A DNA stretch of 64,000 bases from Xanthoparmelia taractica (lineage: Eukaryota > Ascomycota > Lecanoromycetes > Lecanorales > Parmeliaceae): the NCBI GenBank assembly GCA_033085395.1, contig JANQBS010000054.1:148924-212923 (forward strand). The letters run 5' to 3'. A program made the translations under genes and the position numbers. How positions within the stretch are numbered: the stretch's first letter is position 1; every line of letters begins with the position of its first letter. Shown here in pieces: positions 23,732 through 35,864 of this stretch. A model generated the notes under the pieces. It was not told where the DNA came from and did no database searches. It was given only the letters and a program-made list of their open reading frames with translations.

Positions 23732-25434
23732 GGATGGAAGAGGCGGCAGGCAAAGCCGGTGCACCGAGGCAATAATGCATGCATGTAGTTTACGCTTTAG
23801 TACGTTTTCTGTACGATAGCAAAAAAGACGGCATTGTACCATAGATTCAATGCGTTCCCCCGTTTCGCTGGAAGACGTATGTGCCTGGTGTATTCTCAGA
23901 GATAGGAGCTATGCTGCCTAAGTGTCAACCGCCAAGGGGCGAGCGAACCTATCTCTTGACGCGTCTTCGATGAGTTACGATACTTATGCTGTACAAATTG
24001 GGTTTGCTTAAGCGTACTGGGGGGTAGAGTCGACAAGGCTTTCAAACCTGCGAAGGACGAGGGTCTCGCCGATGAAGGAACCTGCTCTAAGAAATCCCTG
24101 TCTACTTTGCTGGATCTCATTGGTGGTGCTATATATCATCTAAAACCAAATAGGTTGGGTTCATAGAGTAAACAAGAGACTAGGAAATGTTGAGTGCTTG
24201 GTTCGACCGCCATCAACGCACTTCACCCACAATACCCAGTGCCAACCGTCCTGTCGAACTGCAAGCCAAAAAGTAATTCGTCGGGAGTAGCACTCGATGT
24301 CTAGGCATTCGCTCTTTGCATGCACTTGCATGATTTTCGTCAGGCCGGTTGGGTATGCTCGTCAGGGTGAACTCTCAGGAGCAATGCAATGGAACAAGGG
24401 TTCGGCGAGCAACAGCCTCGAGAGCGAGTGTCAGATTCGTACTGATGCAAGCAGTTCTTGAACTGCAGGGTTCTGGGCTAAGGAGAATTTGCGCCTTCAT
24501 CCATGTCAAAGGTTGAACAAAATGCCGCCACTTTCGTGTTTGTGCTGGAAGTACACATAAATCAGCATGCCTTGAAAGAGATGTTGAAGTGGAGAGAAGT
24601 CCGGCATCGTTTGAAGACGAGGGAGGATTTGGGGGATCGGGTTCTCTTACTCCGTAAAAGCCCTGACTCTCCAAAATATGACGCTAGCTCTTGGTTCAGT
24701 ATTCTAGCAGCATTCGCGTTGAATGAGGGCACGGCTCAGACGTCCGGGTTGCTGGCATGCGGATAGAGCACATTTGTTATAATTATGATAGAGCACAAAA
24801 AAGCCTGGCACAGTATAGACTTCCAGCTTAAGCCATGAACGAGAAGGAGTTTTCCCTGGAATGCAGGTGGTGGATTGAGACGCTGCAAGCGCCTCGCAAG
24901 GGATTTGGCGGTAGGGGCACCGCCAAGAAAGCATCTTCCACAACTCTATCTCCACTGCAATTCTTCTTTCAATACACCTTGCATGCGGTCTAAGCACACT
25001 TACAATTCGTCTTAGCTGTATCCCCCAATGTGCTCTGTGTCATTTCCGATTGCCTTTGAAACAAGCCGCATGTATGGGATTTGCCGTATTGCTCTACTGG
25101 TCAATACATGATTTTGGATCACATGGGTCAGAGATATTAGAATTAAGGAAAAGTGGTTGCTGCCTATCTTGATCTATGCAATCGCCCATGGCAAGAAGGA
25201 AGCTGAACGATGGTATGCGTGAGTATCCTATTCGCAACCATTTCAATACACGCTTTTCCGATTGTGCCATGTCGCTGTAAGATTCAACTTATGTACAGCA
25301 TGCGATTTCATGGACCATGCAGCAACGCAAACCACTAATTCGACCATGTCCAGTATTGGACGGAGCAAGGAGAGCCTAGGGACAAGGTTAGCCTTTGACT
25401 TGCTTGGTTGGAATCAAACATACCCTCAATGCTC
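23732..25434. other. 1.7-kb gene-poor gap between SLA2 and MAT1-1-1
   Basis: No frame here resembles a known family. The longest frames (24375-24674 minus; 24503-24766 plus) overlap each other and lack splice or domain support. It may belong to the idiomorph or its border. The sequence is not especially AT-rich. Confidence 0.45.
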
Positions 25435-26696
25435 TCAAGTGCTAGCGTCGAAGTCAATGAAATCATCCCATGGTGCATCGCTGAGGTCGAATACATTAAA
25501 TTGGTTGCCCATGAAGGGATTGAAGACGGCTCCGGAAAGCTCAGGATCGAACTCCGAGTTGAAAGGGTAATCACCTTCCAAATTGAATGCAGAAGCCGAC
25601 AAGCTTGATAGCTCTGGGTCATTGGCAGTGGCCTTGTCGTGGCTCCCCAATTCGGTCATCTCGGCATCGATGATCGAAAGCGAGCTGGGACCGAGATTAT
25701 AAGGGTCGTATACCGGCTTCGTCACATTGGCTGTCATGATAGTTGAGGTATCTCCTGTCGGCAGCGCATTCTCAATTGGCACAGCATCCGCGTCACGCGT
25801 AACGCTATCATTATTTTCCGCCATGGGATCTTCACCACCAGCTTCGTTGGTATTAGGCGCCATAGCAAAGTCACTCTCGTCGTCGTCAATGACTATTGTC
25901 GTAGGGGCCTGTTCTTTTTCTTTGCTGGAGCCGTTGACGTTGGCGCAGGCTGTAAATTCGGCGTCATGATTTTCAAGGTAGCCGGTAGTCGAGTGCTGAG
26001 CGTTGCTAGTCGGCTGCACGGACGCAGCCATTGTCATGGCTGCCTCGTTTTTGGACAGAAGGACCTTTGCAAGATCGCCAGTGAAGTATCCTTGATCATA
26101 GCTGTTGCGGATCACGTCGTTGACCGATACGTTGGTAATAAAGAGTTGCTCGTCGATTGAATTCCCATGGCGACGCATTACTGTCTGTCCATTCTCGTCG
26201 ACAGCGACCTCCCAGCTCAGGGCCTCAAGGTATTGTGCAGGCTCGATGACTCCGATGAGCGGACCATTTATTGCGAGGAATTTTTCCAAGGGTGCATTAG
26301 CTTTGCCCTGGCTGTCGCGGATCAAGGAGTATGATTTCGCAAGGATGCTCCATTTCGCTTTGAAGGGATCATTTTGCCACAAAACAGTAAGAAACCCGGA
26401 GATTTCCTTTTGCTGAAAACTCAAGAAGATCGTAGAATAATAGCCTGGAACCGTGTTAAAGACGGCCATTGGGACCAAGCTCTCTAGTACTTACTACGAT
26501 ATGCGATCCAGGAGTTGAGGGGTCGTGTAGCCTTGGCAACCGCCGCAACAAGAACAAGGTCTTTCTTTTGGATCTTGCCGTGCGCGGCACGCTCTTGCTT
26601 GGTTGAACGAGACTGAGCAGCGTCTTGAAGGACAGCAGCAATTTCATCAGGTGTCAGCTTGCGAAGGGCGGCCTTGATGGCTGGCGTAAGAGACAT
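25435..26696 (-). CDS. MAT1-1-1: mating-type protein MAT1-1-1 (alpha-box transcription factor)
   Basis: Two exons joined by an intron at 26445-26494 (donor GTAAGT), 403 residues. The intron interrupts the serine codon in AYR|S|YYS of the alpha box, the position conserved in ascomycete MAT1-1-1 genes. The alpha box (about residues 58-115) contains RPLNSWIAYRSYYS, FQQKEISGFLTVLWQNDP and KWSILAKSYSLIRD, all hallmark segments. The long C-terminal half is acidic and has no visible domain. The protein specifies MAT1-1 mating identity by activating mating-type-specific genes. Its position between SLA2 and APN2 confirms the assignment. No stop or frameshift breaks the gene, so it appears functional. 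Confidence 0.95.
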
Positions 26697-27191
26697 GTTT
26701 CGATGTTGTCAAGAGAAATCAAAGTGAGTTCGTGGTAGCTGCGATCGCCGATAGCTGCCAATACACTGAACAAGAATGATGGGGTTAAAGAGATCGCTGA
26801 TATGATGCTCAGGGTTGTTGGGTGACAGATGGAAGTCTTGGGGTGTTGTGTGGTTCGAGGGACTTGTCGGAACGAAAATCGAAAAAGAGGAGGTTGGTGT
26901 TTTTCATTTCGCCTCACATCACAAAGAAATGAACAAGTGAATCACTTTAAGAAGCCCCGGTCATATGATACATTTTAGTCTACTTCAAATACTGACAAAG
27001 CGAACACGCTTCGCGTTGCTCTAACTCTCTAGATAAATAAGTTCATCAACTCTTCCACTCTTTCAATGCCCTGGTTAGAGTCAACATTATGGTTTGGGCG
27101 GTCATGAACTACCACAGAAATGAAGTTCCACATGCGTGGACGTAAAGGGGGCCGTCGTTGATTCAACGCAGCTGTACATTGGGTTTAGCAT
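26697..27191. other. intergenic within the MAT idiomorph
   Basis: 495 bp between the start of MAT1-1-1 and the 3' end of the accessory gene, both on the minus strand. It should contain the MAT1-1-1 promoter. No coding sequence recognised. Confidence 0.45.
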
Positions 27192-28385
27192 CTACTTGTC
27201 CAGCTGCAGGTCAGTGCACGTACCGAAATCGAGATTCAACGTCTCTAGGCTATCATTCATGTCTCCACTTCTGACAATGTCAATTGGACCCTGTAACTGT
27301 CAACTCAGTCTTTCATCATAGTGACAACGATAGCACTCACAGCGATAGTCGGTTTTTGCAAATCGGTAAACTGACTTCTGTCAGTAGTATTTTAACAGAT
27401 CAGCTCAAAGTCAGTGCAACATACCGTCTGGTGTGAGCGCAGATGACCGTCAGGCGAACGAAACAGTCCGTTTGAACGAAGATAGCTTCCGGAAGACGGC
27501 GCATATGGTGTCGAGTCCTCACGTTGCTATTTTGTGAAATGCGGTCAGCTTCAAATATTAAATATCATAATACAGCATTATGCTGCTGACCATAAAGTGT
27601 ATAACACTTACTGTTTCAATATCATGGATGACGGCTTTATGTTCTTGCATAGTTGCCACAAGGATTCTGGTTGCAGCCATCGGAATGATTTGAACGCTTC
27701 CGTCTTCCGCAAACATTGAGAGATCTGCCTCAGCGCCTGGTGCTCTGTTGTGTAAGAATTGTTCCCAAGGCTTTCGCTGCCTGTCCCTCCGAGGAGTGCG
27801 GACGTCTTCTTCAATTTCCACCCAAGCAGCCCGGAGCATCTCGTGCGCATGATCACGAATCTCTTGCCCTGGTATGAGAAATTTCACCGATGAGTTGCAC
27901 GTGAGCCGAACGTCGTGCCAGAATTCCTCTCTAAGGTCTTTGCTAGAGAAGAGTTCAGGGTGGCTCTGCAAACGCGACAGCTCTCCTTTCGTAGCCATAA
28001 TGACTTCCTCTATGAATCCGTAATCTGCATCTATTTCCAATTGGCAAGCCTTTTTAGCGATGGCGAGATTGTGTCTAATAGCTTTGAGGTAAGCGGCATT
28101 GCAGTAAGAGCCTGCCTGGAAAGAGCCTAGACAGTGTTAGATTCGTTTCAAAGCGCCAGACTTGAATCACTTACTTTCGAGAAGGCCTCTGTCCTCTTCG
28201 GCATAGGCTAGGAACCGCCACTCCTCATCGTCCTCATCCAGCTGTTTCATCTCTTGGCGCAACTCGGGCTCATTAGAGATCCGTATTCTAGGCCCACCTA
28301 TCGAAGACATAATGCTCTCGATCTCATGATAATCGGTAGCGGAGATTTGAGGGACGCTTTCGACAAGGTCGTGCAGCGCCGCCAT
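27192..28385 (-). CDS. unknown accessory gene of the MAT1-1 idiomorph
   Basis: Predicted five-exon gene, 318 residues: exons 28385-28175, 28126-27612, 27526-27425, 27370-27341 and 27290-27192, with introns 28127-28174, 27527-27611, 27371-27424 and 27291-27340. All donors are GTAAGT, GTATGT or GTGAGT types and all phases fit. The product is acidic at the N-terminus (LDEDDEEWRFLAYAEEDRG) with a helical middle (WHDVRLTCNSSVKFLIPGQE, RAPGAEADLSMF) and a short C-terminal tail. I see no alpha box, HMG box or PPF domain. Its position between MAT1-1-1 and APN2 is where lineage-specific idiomorph genes such as MAT1-1-4 (Chaetothyriales) or MAT1-1-7 (Lecanoromycetes) are found, but I cannot decide between these or a new one. 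The three small 3' exons are the least certain. Confidence 0.65.
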
Positions 28386-29597
28386 CGTAAAGATGCTTTT
28401 TGCAACAATCAAACCTGATCAAATGGTGTGTGTAATTTTCAAGCAGGCCTGGTATCTGTCGTAGGCTCTGTGTTGACTGTCTCATCCAGATGAGGGGTTC
28501 AAAAGCTGATCTTGCCGATATGCTTTCTTCGCTGGTGCGCTGTGACCTTATGAATGCAACCATAAATTCAACTTCAACTGCTACAATCAGTGTTCATGAG
28601 TGGGTCACGCGGGGATCCGAACAACAGTGTTAAAATTGCAGATGAGAAACCAACTAGTGGATTTTAGGTCCGACCTGCAAGTGAGTCATTGAGGTTCGCT
28701 CTGGATGCAGGTACACGAACATATCCTTACCTAAGCATGAGATTCCTTTCAGCGCTGAACTAAAGGTGAAAGCAGATCTTTAGGAGGCGCGCGGAGACTT
28801 CCACCTTGTGGAGATTTCAGTGATGCGCAAAGCCACTTGCTCCGCACTAGACTTACACCATACCTCCAGAGCTGTCCTCAATTTTGGGCTTTCAGTTCAT
28901 CGTGGATTGTGGAGCTTACTCTTCTGCACCGCGTCAGCTGTATGCATCAATCTTGGTCACATGAGCGTTTCACACAGAAGACTCTAAGAACTTACTCCGG
29001 TCAACCGCAACTTGGACGTCGAAGCTTTTGTCATCACTCCTTCTCTGTTGTGTCTACATTCTCACTACCCTCAGGAGCGTGTTAGGCAAAATTTCGAATC
29101 GGATCACGGCTATCTTGTACAATGCAGATTATTGTCTCCTCCCAGTTCCCTGTCATGATGCCCTCTTTACATCACTGCACGTACATGACATCGGGTCTTG
29201 GTATTCACCTTTAGGTTCTCGTCGCTGGATACGTTGTCATAACAGCGCCTGTTTCAGCATAGCAGATCGTCATCCTCACTAGCAACCATCCCAGCACCTG
29301 GACTCTATACCTGGGAGGACATGTCTTGTACACTAGCATAGCAAATCCAATTAATTCAATTACATTCCTTACGTAAGTAGATGTGAGACACCAACACAGC
29401 TGGAATGATACATTACCAAGAATCTCCCAACCCTTTCCAGGTCTAATGATTGATATGTCCGCTTCTCGCTTTCTGTAGCTACCGCGTCTTTCTAGCTGTA
29501 AGCAAAGCAGCACTGTGACTTTCCTCGACAACGATGGAGGCATTATTCGGTTCTAATACACGCAAGAAACTAATCCGAGTATCTGTAAAAAGGTTCG
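28386..29597. other. 1.2-kb gap between accessory MAT gene and APN2
   Basis: Several short frames on both strands with no family resemblance or convincing splice structure. It may hold the right border of the idiomorph. Nothing else recognised. Confidence 0.45.
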
Positions 29598-31918
29598 TTA
29601 TACATTTGCTACATTAGGGTTCCAGTCGCTGCACCATATAAAGGTTTGACATCGCCATTGCGTGTTTTTCTCCTTCGCTCCTGAGGGTCCTAAAGGACGT
29701 GGACACATCCAGAACGACCTTCCCAAGTTCATACCTGGCTTCTTCGTAAGTAGAGAGATGCATGTTTCATTGTGTCCTTCACAGCGAGGCGCTGTAGGCT
29801 TCGTGAAGAGCTTGGACCATGATTCTTTACTCTCGACGGGATCGTGGACGCTCGCTTGAGGTTGAGGGACGGCTCCATGATCCCCTTCTGGAGAGTGGTT
29901 GGTAGAGGGTTGTTCACCGGCAATGTGCCTGAAAACTACCTTGCAAGGTGTACGAGTTGCTGATTCTAGGCTAGCGGCCTCTGTGGGAATATCAGCAGCA
30001 GGGCAAGTCTCGACCAAGCCTGCAGCTGGTCCAGATTCTCGGCCAACGGTATCATCATTTAGGCTCGTTTGCGGCCACTTTCTTCCTTTAACGGCACTGA
30101 CGACGTTCGAATCAAGAGTAGCGCTAGGCTTGAAGAAGCATTTGAGGCTTTGCTGGCCCTTGCCAGTCGCTGGCGGCGTGGCGGTGGCAGATCCAGATTT
30201 ACCGCGCTTTTGAGATTTGCTGCCTGTCGTTGCTGGGGCAGATCTCTTCTGGCCTACTGCAGACGGAGACCTTGTTGGCGTTGTGGCGATGCTGTCACAG
30301 GGCTCTTCTGCAGTCCTATTGATCGGACAGAACATCTCCGTCGTTGAATCTCCTTGACTCGCTGTAGTAGCGCTAGAGACCTCCGCGTCTTTACTTGAAA
30401 TGTCATGACTTTGAAACTGTTGAAGCGAAGGCTTTCGGGCGAACATATCACGTATATTCCGCCGACCGCAGAATTCGGGTATTAGTTTGCCAGATGAAGG
30501 CAGCGGATCACCTGTCGTGGAATACTCTCTTTGGCGTTTGCCGCCCATGAACATTCCCGGAGGATTCATTACATCATGAAGATCACGTTCCTCCCCTTCC
30601 ATGAGAATTGTATCTTTCAAAACCGCATAAACCGGACAATGGTCGGACCCCTATAGCGTGGTCAGTCCAGACACAGCAAAGAAGAACGCGGGATGTACCA
30701 TTAGTCCCTCCTGGATATTAGAATCCGAGAACCAATCTTTCATTGTCAAGCTACAGAGGACGTAATCGATCCTTGCACCGCAGTTTCCAGGCCGTGCGTT
30801 GACTTTTTGTTCCCAGCATGTAAACATACCTCTTCTATCGGGATGGAAGGCTCGACATATATCCCACAAGACCGAATGTTCCCTACCCTCGTCTCTTGCG
30901 CCAAAGACTTTACCCCCCTCAAGCAGATGATTGAAAAGACGTCGAGCAGGGGTAGACACGAATTCCATACCCGATAAGCCTTGTTTCCGCATTGACGCCT
31001 CAGCATTAGCTGCATCGAGCTCTTCCCTAGATATATTCAAATCACCTGTCAGGAAGACACGTTTACCTATAGCGATGAGATTCCGTACTCGAGCGTCGAG
31101 CATATCAAGGAAGCCGTAGCGGAAATTATCTCGAGTCTCATCCCGATTCGCGGGACTGTAAATGCCGATCAGAACGAAGGCGGGAAACTCAAGAAGCACA
31201 CAGCGACCTTCGGAATCGAGGGTCGTGGCATCCACTGCTGAGGATGCCAATTGCGCTGGCGTTGGATACCCTCCAATTTGCCGCTCTTTGGGTAGGCTGG
31301 AGAAACTGGTGCATGAATTAGGCGGGCACAGGATTCCTGTAATGCCTTCTTCTGCGCGGATAGGCGCACAGACGGACTGTCTAGTGTAGATGACCACGCC
31401 GGAGTACCCTACACGTGGTCAACATAGCTTCTTCAAGCTGCTACTTGGTCATTTACCCTTTTTATGTCTTGGAAGGCTGAAGTAGCAATCCCATCCCGGG
31501 ACGAGTACCATGTCGTCGGAAAGGTCCTTCCGCTGGATCTTGGTCTCTTGGAACACGACGATGTCGGCTTCTAGGATGTCGAACATAGCCTGCAGGGGTC
31601 AACTTCGGTATCAATTGCTTGATCATATTGACTCACGGCGAATGAACGCTTGTCTCTCCATGGTTGGTAGCCAAAAGGATTCCTGGTCCTTGGAGGTTAG
31701 CGATCCCATCGTGAACAGACTGTAATTGCGCGGTCAAGGGTTTTCCTCATCAATTTCTCCCTCACATATTCCTAAGGAGCAGCCATGCAAAAATTTTCCT
31801 TACCGAATACCATTAACTGCAGTACCGATTAGTCGAAATAGTCTAAAGTTACAGGTTGATTGAGCCCAGGGAGCACTTACCATTCCACGTAGTTATGCGT
31901 AGGCCCATGATGCAAAGA
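29598..31918 (-). CDS. APN2: DNA-(apurinic/apyrimidinic) endonuclease APN2
   Basis: Six exons; introns 31817-31890, 31683-31803, 31590-31636, 31409-31456 and 30651-30698, giving 660 residues. Exonuclease III-type fold with MGLRITTWNVNGIR at the start, NPFGYQPWRDKRSFA, ADIVVFQETKIQ, YSGVVIYTRQSVCAPIRAEE, FLTGDLNI, RIDYVLCS and GSDHCPVYAVL; the acidic metal-binding and catalytic histidine motifs are present. A disordered linker follows, and then a C-terminal zf-GRF finger (CEGHNETC..GRSFWMCPRP..QCxxFxW-like). It is the class II AP endonuclease of base excision repair. APN2 is the second canonical flank of the ascomycete MAT locus. The second intron is 121 bp, with branch GCTAAC just before GGACCAG. 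Confidence 0.94.
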
Positions 31919-32196
31919 TTCCTTTCCGACGCTTCATGGCTTGGTCAATTTGATTCAAAGAGAAGAATACTCCATGAGTACGAAGTAGTTCAACCTTGCT
32001 TGGCCGCCAGCCACTGATAGAGAGCCATGCTTAGTGTTATAAGGCTTCCTCACGTATCCACGTGATATAAGGGTAAGTCCGACGTTTTGCCGCCAGGCTT
32101 ACCAAAATGGGAACAGCCCATTCCCAAACAAAGATTCGCCAATTGTGACTTGTGGGCTCAGCTTCAACATCATTATAGAGTCCATCGCGAGAAATA

Positions 32197-32964
32197 ATGA
32201 TCCCACGGTCCTCGGTACTACGTGCTCTAAACCTGGCCGGTAGGCAGACACAATGTCCGATCCTCCGCAGCACCGTCCAGCGCCGCTTCGCCAGTACTGA
32301 ACCCCAAAAGCTTGTCGGCCCAATGGACAATGCCTTCAATAGAGAGAGACTCGCTGTCAAGCACCATGCCGCACAATCAGCGGGTGAGTGCTCTCTGAGG
32401 CCCCAAATAGATTGATAGTCATATGCTCATAAGATCATGTTCAGATCTCTGGCGGAAACTTTGCATCTAGTATTGCACCCTAAAGTCACCAGCTGGGAGA
32501 CAAAGAGGCTAACATGATATAGTGTGGTAATACCTGCTCTTATTCTAGGATCTCTCAATGCGAAAAATTTGTGGGATGAGCATTGGGAACATTGGGAGCA
32601 CATGCCTCCCTTGGAGGAGAGAGTGGAGTATCCCTATATGAACATCCGGACAAAAGCATTCCCCTGGGGTGATGGCGACAAGGTCAGTCTTTGTGTGTCT
32701 CCAACCCCGCAGAAAAGAGCTAATGCATCCGCTGGGTTTTGCAGACTCTATTGTAAGATCCCTTCCGTGAGCATTGAGCCATCCTGTGGGCCACAGCTTT
32801 AAGCTTCTAAGAGATCCGTTGAGGGTACATGTTCATAAGTATCTTCAGAGCGCAAAATAGAGGGGAGGGATACCATAAGTTTTGAACCCATAGAGGCGAA
32901 CAATTGCTGACAAGACATTTCTAGCTGGAATCCAAAGGTCAACTACCACCACAAAGATGAGTAG
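32197..32964 (+). CDS. COX13: cytochrome c oxidase subunit 6A (COX13)
   Basis: Five exons; introns 32384-32444, 32470-32522, 32683-32744 and 32753-32924, giving 139 residues. An Arg-rich mitochondrial presequence (MIPRSSVLRALNLAGRQ) precedes the conserved body: NAFNRERLAVKHHAAQSA, DLWRKLCIYVVIPALILG (one transmembrane helix), EHWEHMPPLEERVEYPYMNI and FPWGDGDKTLFWNPKVNYH. The fourth exon is only 8 nt (TL + part of F), flanked by a 172-bp intron. It is a nuclear-encoded inner-membrane subunit of complex IV. COX13 next to APN2 is part of the conserved MAT flank in this group. It shares a 278-bp 5' region with divergent APN2. Confidence 0.93.
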
Positions 32965-33233
32965 TGGGAGGAAAAGCGCTAGAAGACGTCGAATTGGGCT
33001 GGAGAGACAAGCGGCTTTTCCGGGTATCCTCTTTGTATTGTGCAGTTCACGCGAATCTCATAGCATTCTGCTCGTGCCTCGTCAAATTTCGCTGATGGCA
33101 GGCTCGGGTTAGTTGAGCTATTGACGGACGACCTTTATTTGACTACTCGAATGATAGTACGAATGTAATCCACCGTACGCGCACCCATAATCTTACGGCC
33201 TGCGAAGATGTATTCATGCATAATTGACACTCG

Positions 33234-35864
33234 CTATATCGGGTCCTTTGCAGCTCTCTTAATATCGAGATACTTGGCCGCACAATCGTTGGCCAGGACA
33301 GAATCCCCATTTAGATGCATGATGGTAGCCTTCTTTGCCATCATTTCACACTGCCCTTGGACGTCCTCGATTCTGGAAAATTCGTCAAATGATCGGCCCG
33401 TGTTGTCTAGAGCCTTTGTCAGCTGTTCCTTACGCGCCAGTGTCTCGCCTTTTGCCTGGCCAGCCATCCCCATATGAGCATCTGCAAGCAAGGAGAACGT
33501 CTGTGCTGACAAATTGCAGTCTTCGCACTCGAGAGTTTGCGGCATGATGCCCTCCAATAGTCTTGCAGCTGCGCTGAATTCCTTCAGGCTGATCAGGCTC
33601 GCGCATACTGCGCCGACGGCTTCCCAGAGCGCCGGCAATAATCTAGCTCGATGTGCAAGGCTTGCGGCACGCAGGGCAACAGAGAAACCCTTTTGGGGAA
33701 TGCCTGCCCTGTCATAGATCCGCGCTTTCAGCGTCATTACTTTGATGCGCTGAAAATAATCAGCTTCTCCATCGGTTACTTGGGAGGATAGGTTTTCCAG
33801 TATTTCCATGGCTTTTGCATAGTCTCCACGCCGCACATTGAGGTCAATTTCCAGAGTCAGAACGGTAAATTGCAGGTCTTTACCTAAGTTTGGAGGAGCT
33901 TGTAGTTGGGAAAGGACTGTTTGCGCTGCGACCAAGTTGCCTCTAAGAATACATCAGGGTGAGCATCTTACAGTCGAGGCTTACGAACCGATGCAGATGT
34001 CTCCGTAATTTGATTATACCCCAATTGCATGTCCAGTATTGAAAATGCTTAAGAGTGCCCAGTATCCCTTCGTCGACCTCTTGCATGCGGGTAAGAGAAT
34101 CTTCGTAACGTCCTCGCTGAGCAAGCTGCCCAAAACTCTTAGCAATCGAACATCGATGTTAAACTGGACTGGCGTACCATTAGCGCGCTTTTGCAGATAC
34201 AGTGCACAACATCTTCAACGGGAGACTGATCGGCGTAACATTGAAGAAAGAGCTCTCCGGATAGCCAAGCTTGGCAGCTTACGCCTGCTCGTAGGCTCAG
34301 CGTCAGAGGATGGCTAGGCCAGTTCTTATAGGATGGTGCACGTACCAAGTCTTCCGAATATCGATGATTGCATCGACATCTGGCTGCCAGCAGCATTTGC
34401 GACGTTTTTGGTAACATTAAGGTGCGAAGATTTGACGATGCTCTCAAAAGCTTGCGCTACGCTGTCACCCTGTTGACAAGTACCATATTAGTCAAACATG
34501 CTATTCGGAGGTAAGTCCAGTCTCGCCACAATTCTTACATTACTAAGGGCCAACTTAGCCTCGCTAAGCAAGGAAGTGCTTAAGAGACCCCACATGCTTG
34601 CCTCTTTGGCTTTCGCCTTCAGGAACACCAAAGCCTCTTTCTCTGTCCCTAGGACGCCTTTTTTTCTGAAATCGTCCATTTCTTCTGGATGTGCTTTACC
34701 GAAATGGTACAGCCAACTCAGACTATAGTTGAGACATCCCATATCGTTGTTTTCCCGTGCAGTCGATATGGTCTCGTGCATGGCGGTCAAAGCTTCAGAG
34801 CAACACCCAAAATCTGCATGAAGAATGGCAAGATTGAGTAGAGCATACTGGTAGAAAGTACGATCCCGATTGTGCATGGTATAGTCGAAGTAACGGTGTA
34901 GATTGTCGAAGGAGGATGAATAATCGCCCGACCTCCATGCGTCAAGGAATCTGACAAGCATTGAGTAAACCGGGCAATGTTGTAGAGAGGATGCTCACGT
35001 TACATAATGGGACAGGCTAGGCACGGCCACGCGAGTGTCAAGCATCGCCTTCAATCTGGCCTTCATTGCTTGGGGAAGCCGATTGCCCATTCCTGCTGCC
35101 CGTTAGCAATGTAAAATTTGTAGTTTTAGAACCTGATTTCACGCACTTTGCATCCGGTCAATCTGATATTCCAAGAGCTTTTCCACGTCTTCGGTGCTGA
35201 TGCTAGCGTCATGCTCAATTCTTCGGGCAGTTTGACCATAGACAACATCAGTCAATCGATCTCCGAAGGCTATATGTTCCTCTTTTAAGTTTACGTCCAA
35301 GCTGCTGTGACCCGCAGCCTGGTTCCTTTTCTTCCATTGTGAAAACGTTGATGCGCGGTATGCGATAAAGCTTTTCCATAACGTAACGCCGTCATGGAAC
35401 TGCAGCCTCGTGAATTCAAGTTGGGATCTTCTGACGAACAGTCCCATTGGCGAGGCTCGAGATAGCCGCATGCGATTAGAAGTGGAACGAATCTCATCAC
35501 CGGCATCCTGCTGCTGCTCCTCTGGCGCCTTCTGAAGCAGTGACGAAAGGGTGTAAAAGAAAACGTGTAGGGCGTCGAATGAATCGAGCTTCCACATTCT
35601 ATCCAGTAGTAGATCCCAGATGGTCCTTCCAGGAGTGCCAGAGACACAGCTGATGGTGGCTTTCTCGAATTCTTCAATTGCGAGTGTAACATGGCGCGGT
35701 TGCAAGGATGATTTGTTCTGAGAATCTGCCGACTTGACAGGAAGGATATGAGAGACAAGGAAGGACAGAACAGGAATGATTGTCGCTGACGGAACACCAG
35801 GCTCCACGTACAGCGATATCAAGGCAAGAAGCCCAATTTTGGACGGGGTCAAATAACGCGACAT
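33234..35864 (-). CDS. APC5: anaphase-promoting complex subunit 5
   Basis: Seven exons; introns 35093-35146, 34951-34998, 34470-34538, 34285-34345, 34126-34177 and 33943-33988, giving 766 residues. MSRYLTPSKIGLLALISLYV is a typical fungal APC5 start. TPR-like helices follow (FYQYALLNLAILHADFGC, AMHETISTARENNDMGCLNY, SLSWLYHFGKAHP; later SSIFGRLGVSCQAWLSGELF and QRGRYEDSLTRMQE). APC5 is a TPR scaffold subunit of the APC/C ubiquitin ligase controlling anaphase and mitotic exit. The last intron uses a GTTCGT donor. APC5 beyond COX13 completes the conserved MAT flank. It is convergent with COX13, about 270 bp apart. Confidence 0.93.

Noticed and set aside
24375..24766. Overlapping ORFs on both strands in the SLA2-MAT gap
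   Set aside because: Neither has splice support or recognisable motifs; mutual overlap suggests chance frames.
33989..34469. Apparent frameshifts in APC5
   Set aside because: Re-reading the bases showed that introns 34285-34345 and 34126-34177 restore frame exactly (SSIFGRL|GVSCQAW and KSALM|LAQRGRY).
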